Origin: Pseudomonas sp. Leaf48
GTDB lineage: Bacteria; Pseudomonadota; Gammaproteobacteria; Pseudomonadales; Pseudomonadaceae
Reading direction: 5' to 3'
Assembly (NCBI RefSeq): GCF_001421885.1
Contig: NZ_LMLH01000008.1
Coordinates: 62,001-126,000, forward strand
Length of the DNA stretch: 64,000 nt
A program made the translations under genes and the position numbers. The notes under the pieces were generated by a model. That model was not told the origin of the DNA and ran no database searches. It saw only the letters and a list, made by a program, of their open reading frames with translations. Positions 38,922 through 48,655 of the stretch are shown one piece after another (positions within the stretch are counted from its first letter, which is position 1; each line of letters opens with the position of its first letter).

Positions 38922-39348
38922 TTGGCCGTGGCGTTCGAAAGGACGCCATCGCCAGCAGGCTGGCTCCCACAGGGTTTGTGGTCACCGCGGATCAAATGTG
39001 GGAGCCAGGCTGCTGGCTATCAGGGGCTGAAAGTCAATAAACATCCGTAATTCTGCTCCGAATTCGGCATTCGCAGCAGCTCTAAGCCCCTCTGATCCCC
39101 GTCAAGCCTGTCACCGGTCAACTTACTATGCTCCATGCGCATCTGGGGGATAGGTGCGTGGCGGCTCTTGTGATAACATCCGGCGGTTTCCAGGGTTGTC
39201 CTATGGGGCAACCTTTACTGCGCAGATCCTTGGCATAACTCGTTGATTTGTCGTAAGTCGGTGCATGGCACTTAGCCTGCATCGGCGAGCTTCGTTCGTC
39301 CCATATGGATGTGACGAAGTTTCACCAGAAAAAGGAATCAGGCTTCTC
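38922..39348. other. Intergenic region between mtnA and gyrA
   Basis: These 427 bases hold a REP pair at 38948-39020. The rest should contain the gyrA promoter and leader. AAGGA at about 39332-39336 lies upstream of the gyrA ATG. I could not settle a -35/-10 pair. Confidence 0.6.
38948..39020. repeat. REP pair, type A variant
   Basis: Inverted elements (GCCAGCAGGCTGGCTCCCAC at left and GTGGGAGCCAGGCTGCTGGC at right) enclose about 22 bases. The core is a CAGCAGGC-type variant of the type A REP. Confidence 0.85.
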
Positions 39349-42003
39349 ATGGGCGAACTGGCCAAAGAAATCCTCCCGGTCAATATCGAAGACGAGCTGA
39401 AGCAGTCCTATCTCGACTACGCGATGAGCGTAATCGTCGGGCGGGCACTGCCGGATGCGCGCGATGGCTTGAAGCCCGTGCACCGGCGCGTGCTGTTCGC
39501 GATGAGCGAGCTGGGCAACGACTTCAACAAGCCGTACAAGAAATCTGCCCGTGTTGTCGGCGACGTGATCGGTAAGTATCACCCGCACGGTGATACCGCG
39601 GTGTACGACACCATCGTTCGGATGGCGCAGCCATTTTCCCTGCGCTACCTGCTGGTAGACGGTCAGGGCAACTTCGGTTCCGTGGACGGCGACAACGCCG
39701 CAGCCATGCGATACACCGAAGTGCGCATGACCAAGCTGGCGCACGAACTGCTGGCCGACCTGCATAAAGAAACCGTGGACTGGGTGCCGAACTACGACGG
39801 CACCGAAATGATCCCGGCGGTCATGCCGACCCGTATTCCCAACCTGCTGGTCAACGGCTCCAGCGGTATCGCCGTGGGCATGGCGACCAACATCCCGCCA
39901 CACAACCTCGGTGAAGTCATCGATGGTTGCCTGGCACTCATCGACAACCCTGAGCTGACTGTCGACGAGCTGATGCAATACATTCCCGGTCCGGACTTCC
40001 CGACCGCTGCGATCATCAACGGTCGCGCCGGCATCATCGAAGCCTACCGCACCGGTCGCGGACGCATTTACATGCGCGCCCGCTCGATGATCGAAGACAT
40101 CGACAAGGTCGGTGGTCGCCAGCAGATCGTCATCACCGAGCTCCCTTACCAGCTCAACAAGGCGCGTCTGATCGAAAAGATCGCCGAGCTGGTGAAAGAG
40201 AAGAAACTCGAAGGCATCACCGAATTGCGTGACGAGTCCGACAAGGACGGTATGCGCGTCGTGATCGAGCTGCGTCGCGGCGAAGTGCCTGAGGTCATCC
40301 TCAACAACCTCTACGCCCAGACCCAGCTGCAAGCGGTATTCGGTATCAACATCGTTGCGCTGATCGATGGCCGTCCACGCATCCTGAACCTCAAGGACCT
40401 GCTGGAAGCCTTCGTGCGTCACCGTCGCGAAGTGGTTACCCGTCGTACCGTGTTCGAACTGCGCAAGGCGCGCGAGCGTGGTCACATTCTTGAAGGTCAA
40501 GCAGTAGCCCTGTCGAACATCGACCCGGTCATCGCCCTGATCAAGGCATCGCCAACCCCTTCGGAAGCCAAGGAAGCGCTGGTCAGCACCCCTTGGGAAT
40601 CCTCGGCCGTGGTGGCGATGGTGGAGCGCGCCGGCGCCGATTCGTGCCGTCCGGAAAACCTCGATCCGCAGTACGGCCTGCGCGAAGGCAAGTACTTCCT
40701 GTCGCCGGAGCAGGCGCAAGCCATTCTGGAATTGCGTCTGCACCGCCTGACCGGCCTGGAACACGAAAAGCTGCTGGCCGAGTATCAAGAGATCCTCAAC
40801 CAGATCGGCGAGCTGATTCGCATCCTCAACAGCGCCACGCGCCTGATGGAAGTGATCCGCGAAGAGCTGGAAGTGATCCGCGCCGAATACGGCGACGTGC
40901 GCCGCACCGAAATCCTTGATGCCCGTCTCGACCTGACCCTGGGTGACATGATCCCGGAAGAAGAGCGCGTCGTGACCATTTCCCACGGTGGCTACGCCAA
41001 GACCCAGCCATTGGCTGCGTACCAGGCCCAGCGTCGTGGCGGTAAAGGCAAGTCGGCGACCGGCGTCAAGGACGAGGACTACATCGCTCACCTGCTGGTA
41101 GCCAACAGCCACACCACGCTGCTGCTGTTCTCCAGCAAGGGCAAGGTGTACTGGCTCAAAACCTATGAAATCCCTGAAGCGTCCCGCGCTGCCCGTGGTC
41201 GTCCGCTGGTCAACCTGCTGCCGCTGGATGACGGTGAATACATCACCACCATGCTGCCGGTCGAGGAATACACCGAAGGTCATTTCATCTTCATGGCCAC
41301 CGCCAACGGCACCGTCAAGAAGACCCCGCTGGAATCCTTCAGTCGTCAACGCAGCGTCGGTCTGATCGCGCTGGAGCTGGACGAAGGCGACGTGCTGATT
41401 TCTGCTGCCATCACCGATGGCGAGCGTGAAGTCATGCTGTTCTCCGACGGCGGCAAGGTAACGCGCTTCAAGGAATCCGACGTCCGTGCCATGGGCCGTA
41501 CCGCCCGCGGTGTTCGCGGCATGCGTCTGCCGGAAGGGCAGAAGCTGATTTCGATGCTGATTCCGGAAGAAGGCAGCCAGATCCTCACGGCTTCGGCCCG
41601 TGGTTACGGCAAGCGTACGGCGATCACCGAGTTCCCTGAGTACAAGCGTGGCGGCCAGGGCGTTATCGCCATGGTCAGCAACGAGCGTAACGGCCGTCTG
41701 GTCGGCGCTGTCCAGGTGCTCGATGGCGAGGAGATCATGCTGATTTCCGACCAGGGCACCCTGGTGCGTACCCGTGTCGACGAAGTGTCGAGTCTGGGTC
41801 GTAATACCCAGGGCGTGACCCTGATCAAACTGGCCAACGACGAGACGCTGGTCGGTCTGGAGCGGGTCCAGGAGCCGTCGGAAGTCGAGGGTGAAGAGCT
41901 TGAAGGTGAAGAGGGTGCAGTGTTCGGCGGTGAGGTCGTGATCGACGATGTTGCCCAGGACCAGCAACTCGACGCCGCTGCTGACGAAGAACCGCAGGAA
42001 TAA
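39349..42003 (+). CDS. gyrA: DNA gyrase subunit A
   Basis: The protein has 884 residues and is the breakage-reunion subunit of gyrase. The quinolone-resistance region reads [18 protein letters not shown] with Thr at the position of E. coli Ser83 and Asp at 87, the normal Pseudomonas wild type. The catalytic Tyr is in [11 protein letters not shown]. The GyrA box QRRGGKGKS near residue 565 precedes the C-terminal beta-pinwheel, and the tail is strongly acidic ([10 protein letters not shown]). The start at 39349 ([17 protein letters not shown]) is the family start; a further upstream in-frame ATG is rejected. A strong terminator follows. Confidence 0.97.
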   Translation: MGELAKEILPVNIEDELKQSYLDYAMSVIVGRALPDARDGLKPVHRRVLFAMSELGNDFNKPYKKSARVVGDVIGKYHPHGDTAVYDTIVRMAQPFSLRYLLVDGQGNFGSVDGDNAAAMRYTEVRMTKLAHELLADLHKETVDWVPNYDGTEMIPAVMPTRIPNLLVNGSSGIAVGMATNIPPHNLGEVIDGCLALIDNPELTVDELMQYIPGPDFPTAAIINGRAGIIEAYRTGRGRIYMRARSMIEDIDKVGGRQQIVITELPYQLNKARLIEKIAELVKEKKLEGITELRDESDKDGMRVVIELRRGEVPEVILNNLYAQTQLQAVFGINIVALIDGRPRILNLKDLLEAFVRHRREVVTRRTVFELRKARERGHILEGQAVALSNIDPVIALIKASPTPSEAKEALVSTPWESSAVVAMVERAGADSCRPENLDPQYGLREGKYFLSPEQAQAILELRLHRLTGLEHEKLLAEYQEILNQIGELIRILNSATRLMEVIREELEVIRAEYGDVRRTEILDARLDLTLGDMIPEEERVVTISHGGYAKTQPLAAYQAQRRGGKGKSATGVKDEDYIAHLLVANSHTTLLLFSSKGKVYWLKTYEIPEASRAARGRPLVNLLPLDDGEYITTMLPVEEYTEGHFIFMATANGTVKKTPLESFSRQRSVGLIALELDEGDVLISAAITDGEREVMLFSDGGKVTRFKESDVRAMGRTARGVRGMRLPEGQKLISMLIPEEGSQILTASARGYGKRTAITEFPEYKRGGQGVIAMVSNERNGRLVGAVQVLDGEEIMLISDQGTLVRTRVDEVSSLGRNTQGVTLIKLANDETLVGLERVQEPSEVEGEELEGEEGAVFGGEVVIDDVAQDQQLDAAADEEPQE

Positions 42004-42013
42004 GCAGGAAAGC

Positions 42014-42048
42014 AGGGGGCGGATGAAAATTCGCCCCCTTGTTGTTTG
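42014..42048 (+). terminator. gyrA terminator
   Basis: A 10-bp stem (GGGGGCGGAT / ATTCGCCCCC, one G-T pair) with a GAAA tetraloop is followed by a T-rich tail, 11 bases after the gyrA stop. Confidence 0.88.
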
Positions 42049-42097
42049 TCCGGTATGAAATGTCGACGCCTATGATCCCTTGTGGGTGCCGGGCTTT

Positions 42098-42229
42098 TGT
42101 GGCGAGGGGGTTTGCCCCCGTTCGATTGCGCAGCAATCGTAAGCCGATCACTGTCGTCTCATGCGAGGCTGCGGTGACTGGTTTCCCGGGGCGCTTCGCA
42201 CCCCAACGGGGGCAAGCCCCCTCGCCACA
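42098..42229. repeat. REPIN, type B, between gyrA and serC
   Basis: Type B arms (GTGGCGAGGGGGTTTGCCCC at left and its near-complement at right) enclose about 90 bases that include two shorter internal inverted repeats. It fills much of the 305-base gyrA-serC gap. Confidence 0.88.
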
Positions 42230-42308
42230 GGCAAGTCCGCTCCCGCATTCGATTCGTGTCGGCTGATGATGTAATGCGTGATACCACCAAATCAGAGCGA
42301 GATTGGAT

Positions 42309-43394
42309 GTGAGCAAGAGAGCCTATAACTTCTGTGCCGGTCCTGCGGCGCTTCCTGAAGCTGTCCTGCAGCGCGCCCAGGGTGAACTTCTCGACTGGCA
42401 CGGCAAGGGCCTGTCGGTCATGGAAATGAGCCATCGAAGTGATGAGTTCGTGTCCATCGCCACCAAGGCCGAGCAGGACCTGCGTGATCTGCTGAATATC
42501 CCGTCGAACTATAAAGTGCTGTTCCTGCAAGGCGGCGCTAGTCAGCAATTCGCTCAGATCCCGCTGAACCTGTTGCCGGAAAGCGGTACTGCCGACTATA
42601 TCGACACCGGTATCTGGTCGCAGAAAGCCATTGAAGAAGCTTCGCGCTATGGTCGCGTCAACGTTGCCGCCACCGCCAAGCCGTATGATTATTTCGCCAT
42701 TCCAGGTCAGAACGAGTGGCAGTTGTCCAAAGACGCGGCCTACGTGCACTACGCGCCGAACGAAACCATCGGCGGCCTGGAATTCCAGTGGATCCCGGAA
42801 ACAGGTGATGTGCCGCTGGTGGCCGACATGTCTTCTGACATCCTCTCGCGTCCGGTGGATGTTTCGCGCTTTGGCATGATCTACGCCGGCGCGCAGAAGA
42901 ACATCGGCCCGAGCGGCATCGTGGTTAACATCGTTCGCGAAGACCTGCTGGGTAACGCTCGCTCCCTGTGCCCGACCATGCTCGACTACAAGGTCGCGGC
43001 CGACAACGGCTCGATGTACAACACCCCGCCGACTCTCGCCTGGTACTTGTCCGGCCTGGTGTTCGAATGGCTCAAGGAGCAGGGCGGCGTCGAGGCCATC
43101 GGCAAGCTCAATGAAGTGAAACAGCGCACGCTGTACGGCTTCATCGACGCCAGCGGCCTGTACAGTAATCCGATCAACAAGTCGGACCGCTCGTGGATGA
43201 ACGTACCGTTTCGTCTGGCTGATGACCGTCTCGACAAGCCGTTCCTGGCTGGCGCCGACGAGCGTGGCTTGCTGAACCTCAAGGGTCACCGTTCCGTGGG
43301 TGGCATGCGCGCTTCCATCTATAACGCCGTCGACCTCAACGCGGTCAATGCGCTGGTGGGCTACATGGCAGAGTTCGAGAAGGAACATGGCTAA
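42309..43394 (+). CDS. serC: Phosphoserine aminotransferase
   Basis: The protein has 361 residues and is PLP-dependent; it makes 3-phosphoserine for serine synthesis and also serves pyridoxal phosphate synthesis. The N-terminus SKRAYNFCAGPAALPE and the PLP-Lys region IYAGAQKNIGPSGI near residue 195 are diagnostic. A GTG start at 42309 gives the usual length and N-terminus; a TTG two codons upstream is possible. It is the first gene of the aromatic/serine operon, and its stop codon overlaps the pheA start (TAATG). Confidence 0.94.
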   Translation: MSKRAYNFCAGPAALPEAVLQRAQGELLDWHGKGLSVMEMSHRSDEFVSIATKAEQDLRDLLNIPSNYKVLFLQGGASQQFAQIPLNLLPESGTADYIDTGIWSQKAIEEASRYGRVNVAATAKPYDYFAIPGQNEWQLSKDAAYVHYAPNETIGGLEFQWIPETGDVPLVADMSSDILSRPVDVSRFGMIYAGAQKNIGPSGIVVNIVREDLLGNARSLCPTMLDYKVAADNGSMYNTPPTLAWYLSGLVFEWLKEQGGVEAIGKLNEVKQRTLYGFIDASGLYSNPINKSDRSWMNVPFRLADDRLDKPFLAGADERGLLNLKGHRSVGGMRASIYNAVDLNAVNALVGYMAEFEKEHG

Positions 43395-44488
43395 TGTCTG
43401 AGCAAGAACTCAAGGCACTGCGCGTTCGCATTGATGCCCTGGACACCAAAGTCCTGGAGCTGATCAGTGAGCGTGCGCGTTGCGCCCAGGAAGTCGCGCG
43501 GGTAAAGATGGCCTCGCTGGCCGAAGGCGAAGTGCCGGTGTTCTATCGACCTGAGCGTGAAGCTCAGGTGCTCAAGCGAGTCATGGAGCGTAACCAGGGG
43601 CCCCTGGGCAACGAAGAGATGGCGCGGCTGTTCCGTGAAATCATGTCTTCTTGCCTGGCGCTGGAGCAGCCGCTGAAAGTGGCTTATCTCGGCCCTGAAG
43701 GCACCTTCACCCAGGCGGCGGCCATGAAGCACTTTGGCCACGCGGTGATCAGCAAGCCGATGGCGGCGATCGACGAAGTGTTCCGTGAAGTGGCGGCCGG
43801 TGCGGTGAACTTTGGCGTGGTCCCGGTGGAAAACTCCACCGAAGGCGCGGTCAACCACACCCTCGACAGTTTCCTTGAGCACGACATGGTGATCTGCGGC
43901 GAAGTCGAGTTGCGCATTCACCATCACCTGCTGGTCGGTGAAAACACCAAGACCGACAGCATCAGCCGTATCTACTCCCATGCCCAGTCCCTGGCCCAGT
44001 GCCGCAAGTGGCTGGACGCGCATTACCCGAATGTCGAGCGCGTGGCGGTGTCAAGCAACGCTGAAGCGGCCAAGCGGGTCAAGGGCGAGTGGAACTCGGC
44101 AGCGATCGCTGGCGATATGGCGGCCAGCCTGTATGGGCTGACGCGATTGGCCGAAAAAATCGAGGATCGTCCGGATAACTCCACGCGTTTCCTGATGATC
44201 GGCAATCAGGAAGTACCGCCGACCGGCGACGACAAGACGTCGATCATCGTCTCGATGAGCAACAAGCCGGGCGCGCTTCACGAGTTGCTGGTGCCGTTCC
44301 ACGACAATGGCATCGACCTGACGCGGATCGAAACCCGTCCTTCGCGCAGTGGTAAATGGACCTACGTGTTCTTCATCGACTTCGTCGGTCACCACCGCGA
44401 TCCGTTGATCAAGGGTGTGCTGGAAAAAATCAGTCAGGAAGCAGTGGCACTCAAGGTGCTGGGTTCCTACCCGAAAGCAGTTCTCTAA
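43394..44488 (+). CDS. pheA: Bifunctional chorismate mutase/prephenate dehydratase (P-protein)
   Basis: The protein has 364 residues. The chorismate mutase domain is about 1-90 (LRVRIDALDTKVLELISERA). The prephenate dehydratase domain is about 95-275 (YLGPEGTFTQAAAMKHFG, NSTEGAVNHTLDSF, and the catalytic Thr-Arg-Phe in NSTRFLMIG). A regulatory ACT domain is about 285-360 (NKPGALHELL, IETRPSRSGKW), where phenylalanine feedback would act. It commits chorismate to phenylalanine. The start overlaps the serC stop by one base. Confidence 0.96.
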   Translation: MSEQELKALRVRIDALDTKVLELISERARCAQEVARVKMASLAEGEVPVFYRPEREAQVLKRVMERNQGPLGNEEMARLFREIMSSCLALEQPLKVAYLGPEGTFTQAAAMKHFGHAVISKPMAAIDEVFREVAAGAVNFGVVPVENSTEGAVNHTLDSFLEHDMVICGEVELRIHHHLLVGENTKTDSISRIYSHAQSLAQCRKWLDAHYPNVERVAVSSNAEAAKRVKGEWNSAAIAGDMAASLYGLTRLAEKIEDRPDNSTRFLMIGNQEVPPTGDDKTSIIVSMSNKPGALHELLVPFHDNGIDLTRIETRPSRSGKWTYVFFIDFVGHHRDPLIKGVLEKISQEAVALKVLGSYPKAVL

Positions 44489-44501
44489 GGGGCGGTAGCA
44501 A

Positions 44502-45614
44502 ATGAGTGGCAACTTCCTCGCTCTGGCACAGCCGGGCGTGCAACAACTTTCGCCTTACGTTCCGGGCAAGCCCGTGGACGAACTGGCCCGTGAGCTGGAT
44601 CTCGATCCAGCCAGCATCGTCAAGCTGGCGAGCAACGAAAACCCGCTGGGTGCCAGCCCCAAGGCGCTGGCGGCGATCCGTGACGCGTTGGCCGAGCTGA
44701 CCCGCTATCCGGACGGCAACGGTTTCGCGCTCAAGTCCCTGTTGGCCGAGCAGTGCCGTGTCGAGCTGAACCAGGTGACCCTGGGCAACGGCTCCAACGA
44801 CATTCTGGAACTGGTCGCGCGCGCGTACCTGGCGCCGGGTCTGAATGCGGTCTTCAGCGAGCATGCGTTTGCGGTGTATCCGATCGCCACTCAGGCGGTC
44901 GGCGCTCAAGCCAAGGTCGTTCCGGCCAAGGAATGGGGGCATGACCTGCCGGCGATGCTCGCCGCCATCGATGCCAACACCCGCGTAGTGTTCATCGCCA
45001 ATCCTAATAACCCGACCGGGACCTGGTTCGATACCGAAGCACTGGACGAATTTCTGCAGGACGTGCCGGAGCACGTATTGGTAGTGCTGGACGAGGCCTA
45101 CATAGAGTACGCCGAAGGCAGCGATCTTCCGGACGGCCTGGACTTCCTCGCGGCCTATCCGAACCTGCTGGTTTCGCGCACCTTTTCCAAGGCCTATGGC
45201 CTGGCGGCGCTGCGTGTCGGCTATGGTCTTTCCACCGCGGTCGTGGCGGATGTGCTGAACCGCGTGCGTCAGCCGTTCAACGTCAACAGCCTGGCGTTGG
45301 CTGCGGCTTGTGCGGCGCTGAAGGATCAAGAGTATCTGGCGCAAAGCCGCCAGCTGAACGAGTCCGGCATGCAGCAACTGGAAGCCGGTTTTCGTGAGCT
45401 GGGGTTGAGCTGGATCCCGTCCAAAGGCAACTTCATTTGCGTCGATCTCGGTCAGGTCGCGGCGCCGGTGTTCCAGGGCTTGCTGCGCGAAGGCGTGATT
45501 GTGCGTCCGGTGGCCAACTACGGCATGCCGAACCACCTGCGCGTCACCATTGGCCTGCCGGCAGAGAACAGCCGCTTCCTGGAAGCGCTGAGCAAGGTTC
45601 TGGCTCGTGGTTGA
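44502..45614 (+). CDS. hisC: Histidinol-phosphate aminotransferase (HisC2 type)
   Basis: The protein has 370 residues and is a fold-type I PLP enzyme. KLASNENPLGASPKAL near residue 45, FIANPNNPTGTW near 162 and the PLP-Lys motif SRTFSKAYGLAALRVGYG near 225 are clear. Besides histidine synthesis, such operon-located hisC genes are often considered to help transaminate aromatic precursors; this is inferred from its location between pheA and tyrA/aroA. It lies 13 bases after pheA and overlaps the next gene by eight bases. Confidence 0.93.
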   Translation: MSGNFLALAQPGVQQLSPYVPGKPVDELARELDLDPASIVKLASNENPLGASPKALAAIRDALAELTRYPDGNGFALKSLLAEQCRVELNQVTLGNGSNDILELVARAYLAPGLNAVFSEHAFAVYPIATQAVGAQAKVVPAKEWGHDLPAMLAAIDANTRVVFIANPNNPTGTWFDTEALDEFLQDVPEHVLVVLDEAYIEYAEGSDLPDGLDFLAAYPNLLVSRTFSKAYGLAALRVGYGLSTAVVADVLNRVRQPFNVNSLALAAACAALKDQEYLAQSRQLNESGMQQLEAGFRELGLSWIPSKGNFICVDLGQVAAPVFQGLLREGVIVRPVANYGMPNHLRVTIGLPAENSRFLEALSKVLARG

Positions 45615-47850
45615 TGTTACTGCGCTGCAATCTGCTGAACCTGTGATCGGTCGCCTGGTGGTGGTCGGTCTCGGGTTGATCGGCGGTTCGTTTGCCAAGG
45701 GTTTGCGCGAAAGCGGTCTGTGCCGTGAAGTGGTCGGGGTCGATCTCGACCCGCAATCGCGCAAGCTTGCGGTCGAGTTGGGGGTGGTGGATCGCTGTGA
45801 AGAGGATCTGGCTGCTGCATGCCAGGGCGCTGACGTGATTCAACTGGCCGTCCCGATCCTGGCCATGGAAAAGCTCCTTGGTCGCTTGGCCGCCATGGAT
45901 TTGGGGCAGGCGATTCTGACCGACGTTGGTAGTGCCAAGGGCAATGTGGTGCGCGCCGCTGCCGAAGCGTTCGGTGGCATGCCGCCGCGTTTCGTGCCGG
46001 GGCATCCGATTGCCGGGTCCGAGCAGAGTGGGGTGGAAGCCTCGAATTCCGAGTTGTTCCGCCGCCATAAAGTTATCCTGACGCCGCTGGATCAGACCGA
46101 ACCTGCCGCCTTGAGCGTGGTCGACCGTTTGTGGCGTGAATTGGGCGCCGATGTCGAGCACATGCAGGTCGAGCGTCATGATGAAGTGTTGGCGGCGACC
46201 AGCCACCTGCCGCATCTGTTGGCGTTCGGGCTGGTCGATTCGCTGGCCAAGCGCAATGAAAACCTTGAGATCTTCCGTTACGCTGCGGGCGGCTTCCGTG
46301 ATTTCACAAGAATCGCCGGAAGCGACCCGGTGATGTGGCACGACATCTTTCTCGCCAACCGCGAAGCTGTCCTGCGCACACTCGATACATTTCGCAGCGA
46401 CCTCGACGCCTTGCGCGACGCGGTCGATGCAGGGGATGGGCACCAATTGTTGGGCGTTTTCACTCGCGCCCGGGTTGCCCGCGAGCATTTCAGTAAAATC
46501 CTGGCCCGCAGGGCCTATGTGGACGCTATGAATTCCAACGATCTGATTTTCCTGGCTCAACCTGGTGGCCGCCTGTCCGGTCGGATTCGCGTACCAGGTG
46601 ACAAATCGATTTCCCACCGCTCGATCATGCTCGGCTCCCTGGCCGAAGGCGTCACCGAGGTCGAAGGCTTCCTTGAGGGTGAAGATGCCCTGGCGACCCT
46701 CCAGGCGTTCCGCGACATGGGCGTGGTCATTGAAGGCCCGCACCATGGTCGCGTGACCATCCATGGCGTCGGCCTGCATGGCCTCAAGCCTGCGCCGGGC
46801 CCGATCTACCTGGGTAACTCCGGTACTTCCATGCGCCTGCTGTCCGGCTTGCTGGCTGCGCAGGACTTCGACAGCACCCTGACCGGTGACGCGTCGTTGT
46901 CCAAGCGCCCGATGAATCGCGTGGCCAACCCGCTGCGGGAAATGGGTGCGGTGATCGAGACCGCCGCTGAAGGCCGTCCGCCGATGATCATTCGCGGTGG
47001 CAACAAGCTCAAGGGCCTGACCTACACCATGCCGATGGCCAGCGCTCAGGTGAAGTCCTGCCTGCTGCTGGCGGGTCTGTATGCCGAGGGCAAGACTACC
47101 GTTACCGAGCCGGCTCCGACCCGTGACCATACCGAGCGCATGCTGCGCGGTTTCGGCTACCCGGTCAGCATTGATGGCGCAACCGCTTCGGTCGAGTCCG
47201 GCAACAAGCTGACGGCGACCCACATTGAAGTGCCGGGCGATATCTCGTCGTCGGCGTTCTTCCTGGTGGCGGCATCGATCGCCGAAGGTTCGGAACTGGT
47301 GCTCGAGCACGTCGGCATCAACCCGACCCGTACCGGTGTCATCGACATTCTGCGTCTGATGGGCGCCGACATCACTCTGGAAAACCAGCGTGAAGTGGGT
47401 GGCGAGCCAGTAGCTGACCTGCGCGTACGTGCAGCTAAACTCAAAGGTATCGAGATTCCTGAAGAGCTGGTCCCACTGGCTATCGATGAGTTCCCGGTGC
47501 TGTTCGTCGCTGCCGCCTGTGCGCAAGGGCGTACCGTGCTGACCGGCGCCGAAGAGTTGCGGGTGAAAGAATCCGACCGCATTCAGGTCATGGCGGACGG
47601 CCTGCTGGCGTTGGGCGTCAAGTGCGAGCCGACTCCGGATGGCATCATCATCGACGGCGGCCAGATTGGCGGTGGCGAAGTGCACGGTCACGGCGACCAC
47701 CGCATCGCCATGGCATTCAGCGTCGCTTCGCTGCGCGCAAGTGCACCGATTCGCATCCATGATTGCGCCAACGTCGCGACGTCGTTCCCCAACTTCCTGG
47801 CGCTGTGTGCCCAGGTTGGTATCCGTGTTGCCCAAGAGGCTGAGTCGTGA
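45607..47850 (+). CDS. tyrA-aroA: Fused prephenate dehydrogenase / EPSP synthase
   Basis: The protein has 747 residues and two enzymes. Residues about 1-300 are prephenate dehydrogenase, with NAD motif [16 protein letters not shown] and the conserved [11 protein letters not shown]. Residues about 310-745 are 5-enolpyruvylshikimate-3-phosphate synthase, with [29 protein letters not shown] and the later segment [13 protein letters not shown]. The fusion gives steps before and after chorismate in one chain, as known in Pseudomonas. The GTG start at 45607 overlaps hisC by eight bases; its end overlaps cmk by four bases. Confidence 0.95.
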   Translation: MVDVTALQSAEPVIGRLVVVGLGLIGGSFAKGLRESGLCREVVGVDLDPQSRKLAVELGVVDRCEEDLAAACQGADVIQLAVPILAMEKLLGRLAAMDLGQAILTDVGSAKGNVVRAAAEAFGGMPPRFVPGHPIAGSEQSGVEASNSELFRRHKVILTPLDQTEPAALSVVDRLWRELGADVEHMQVERHDEVLAATSHLPHLLAFGLVDSLAKRNENLEIFRYAAGGFRDFTRIAGSDPVMWHDIFLANREAVLRTLDTFRSDLDALRDAVDAGDGHQLLGVFTRARVAREHFSKILARRAYVDAMNSNDLIFLAQPGGRLSGRIRVPGDKSISHRSIMLGSLAEGVTEVEGFLEGEDALATLQAFRDMGVVIEGPHHGRVTIHGVGLHGLKPAPGPIYLGNSGTSMRLLSGLLAAQDFDSTLTGDASLSKRPMNRVANPLREMGAVIETAAEGRPPMIIRGGNKLKGLTYTMPMASAQVKSCLLLAGLYAEGKTTVTEPAPTRDHTERMLRGFGYPVSIDGATASVESGNKLTATHIEVPGDISSSAFFLVAASIAEGSELVLEHVGINPTRTGVIDILRLMGADITLENQREVGGEPVADLRVRAAKLKGIEIPEELVPLAIDEFPVLFVAAACAQGRTVLTGAEELRVKESDRIQVMADGLLALGVKCEPTPDGIIIDGGQIGGGEVHGHGDHRIAMAFSVASLRASAPIRIHDCANVATSFPNFLALCAQVGIRVAQEAES

Positions 47851-48536
47851 ACAACATTGCACCGGTCATCACCATTGATGGGCCAAGCGGCTCGGGCAAG
47901 GGCACGGTAGCCGGGATACTGGCCAAGCGCCTGGGCTGGAACCTGCTGGATTCCGGTGCCTTGTACCGACTGCTGGCGTTCGCTGCGCATAACCATGGTG
48001 TCGACCTGACCAATGAAGAGCTGCTGAAGAAACTCGCCGCTCATCTGGATGTGCAATTCATTGCGGCGACCGACGGTCAGCTGCAGCGCATCATCCTGGA
48101 AGGCGATGAAGTCAGTGATGTCATCCGCACCGAAAGTGTCGGCTCCGGTGCTTCCCAGGTGGCTGCGCTGCCGGCTGTGCGTGAGGCGCTGCTGCAACGC
48201 CAGCGCGCATTCCAGGAAGCGCCAGGCCTGGTGGCCGATGGTCGCGACATGGGCACCGTGGTTTTTCCTGGCGCACCGCTGAAGATTTTCCTGACGGCCA
48301 GTGCCGAGGAACGGGCCCGTCGTCGATATTTGCAGTTGAAGGGCAAGGTCGAGGGTGTTAGTCTGTCGAGTCTGCTAGATGAGATACGTGCGCGCGATGA
48401 GCGCGACACCCAGCGAGCGGTAGCCCCGCTCAAGCCGGCGGCTGACGCCATACAGCTGGATTCCACGGAATTATCCATCGATCAGGTGCTTGCACGCATC
48501 ATGAGCGAGATCGCCATTCGCGATATCGCCGGGTGA
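47847..48536 (+). CDS. cmk: Cytidylate kinase
   Basis: The protein has 229 residues. The P-loop is [18 protein letters not shown] at residues 7-24, followed by [12 protein letters not shown] and the nucleotide-binding [12 protein letters not shown] near residue 130. It phosphorylates CMP and dCMP with ATP. The GTG start sits inside the end of tyrA-aroA (GTGA overlap), indicating translational coupling. It precedes rpsA, as in many gammaproteobacteria. Confidence 0.96.
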   Translation: MNNIAPVITIDGPSGSGKGTVAGILAKRLGWNLLDSGALYRLLAFAAHNHGVDLTNEELLKKLAAHLDVQFIAATDGQLQRIILEGDEVSDVIRTESVGSGASQVAALPAVREALLQRQRAFQEAPGLVADGRDMGTVVFPGAPLKIFLTASAEERARRRYLQLKGKVEGVSLSSLLDEIRARDERDTQRAVAPLKPAADAIQLDSTELSIDQVLARIMSEIAIRDIAG

Positions 48537-48596
48537 CCAAGAGGGTCGCGGGGGACCAGTCATAGTCCTGCGGCGCTTCTTTTATTTGAAACTAAC

Positions 48597-48655
48597 CCAC
48601 ACCGTCTGGGGTGTGGAGATGGGCGTATTCTTCGCCCTCATCAACAGGAATTAAA
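48597..48655 (+). promoter_or_regulatory. rpsA mRNA leader with two hairpins
   Basis: Just upstream of rpsA lie a 7-bp hairpin (CCACACC / GGTGTGG, 48597-48616) and a second one (GGGCG / CGCCC, with GAT/ATC flanks) ending near the start. The Shine-Dalgarno-like sequence AGGA lies at about 48646-48649. In E. coli, S1 represses its own translation through a structured leader; a comparable control here is inferred. Confidence 0.5.

Noticed and set aside
39586..39640. Thr at GyrA position 83 as a quinolone-resistance mutation
   Set aside because: Thr is the normal residue at this position in Pseudomonas, unlike Ser in E. coli.
39322..41967. Very long minus-strand open frame opposite gyrA
   Set aside because: It is an antisense artefact of strongly biased gyrA codons; no ribosome-binding site or protein motif.
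45544..47862. Minus-strand open frame opposite tyrA-aroA
   Set aside because: Same reason: antisense frame in high-GC coding DNA with no motif.
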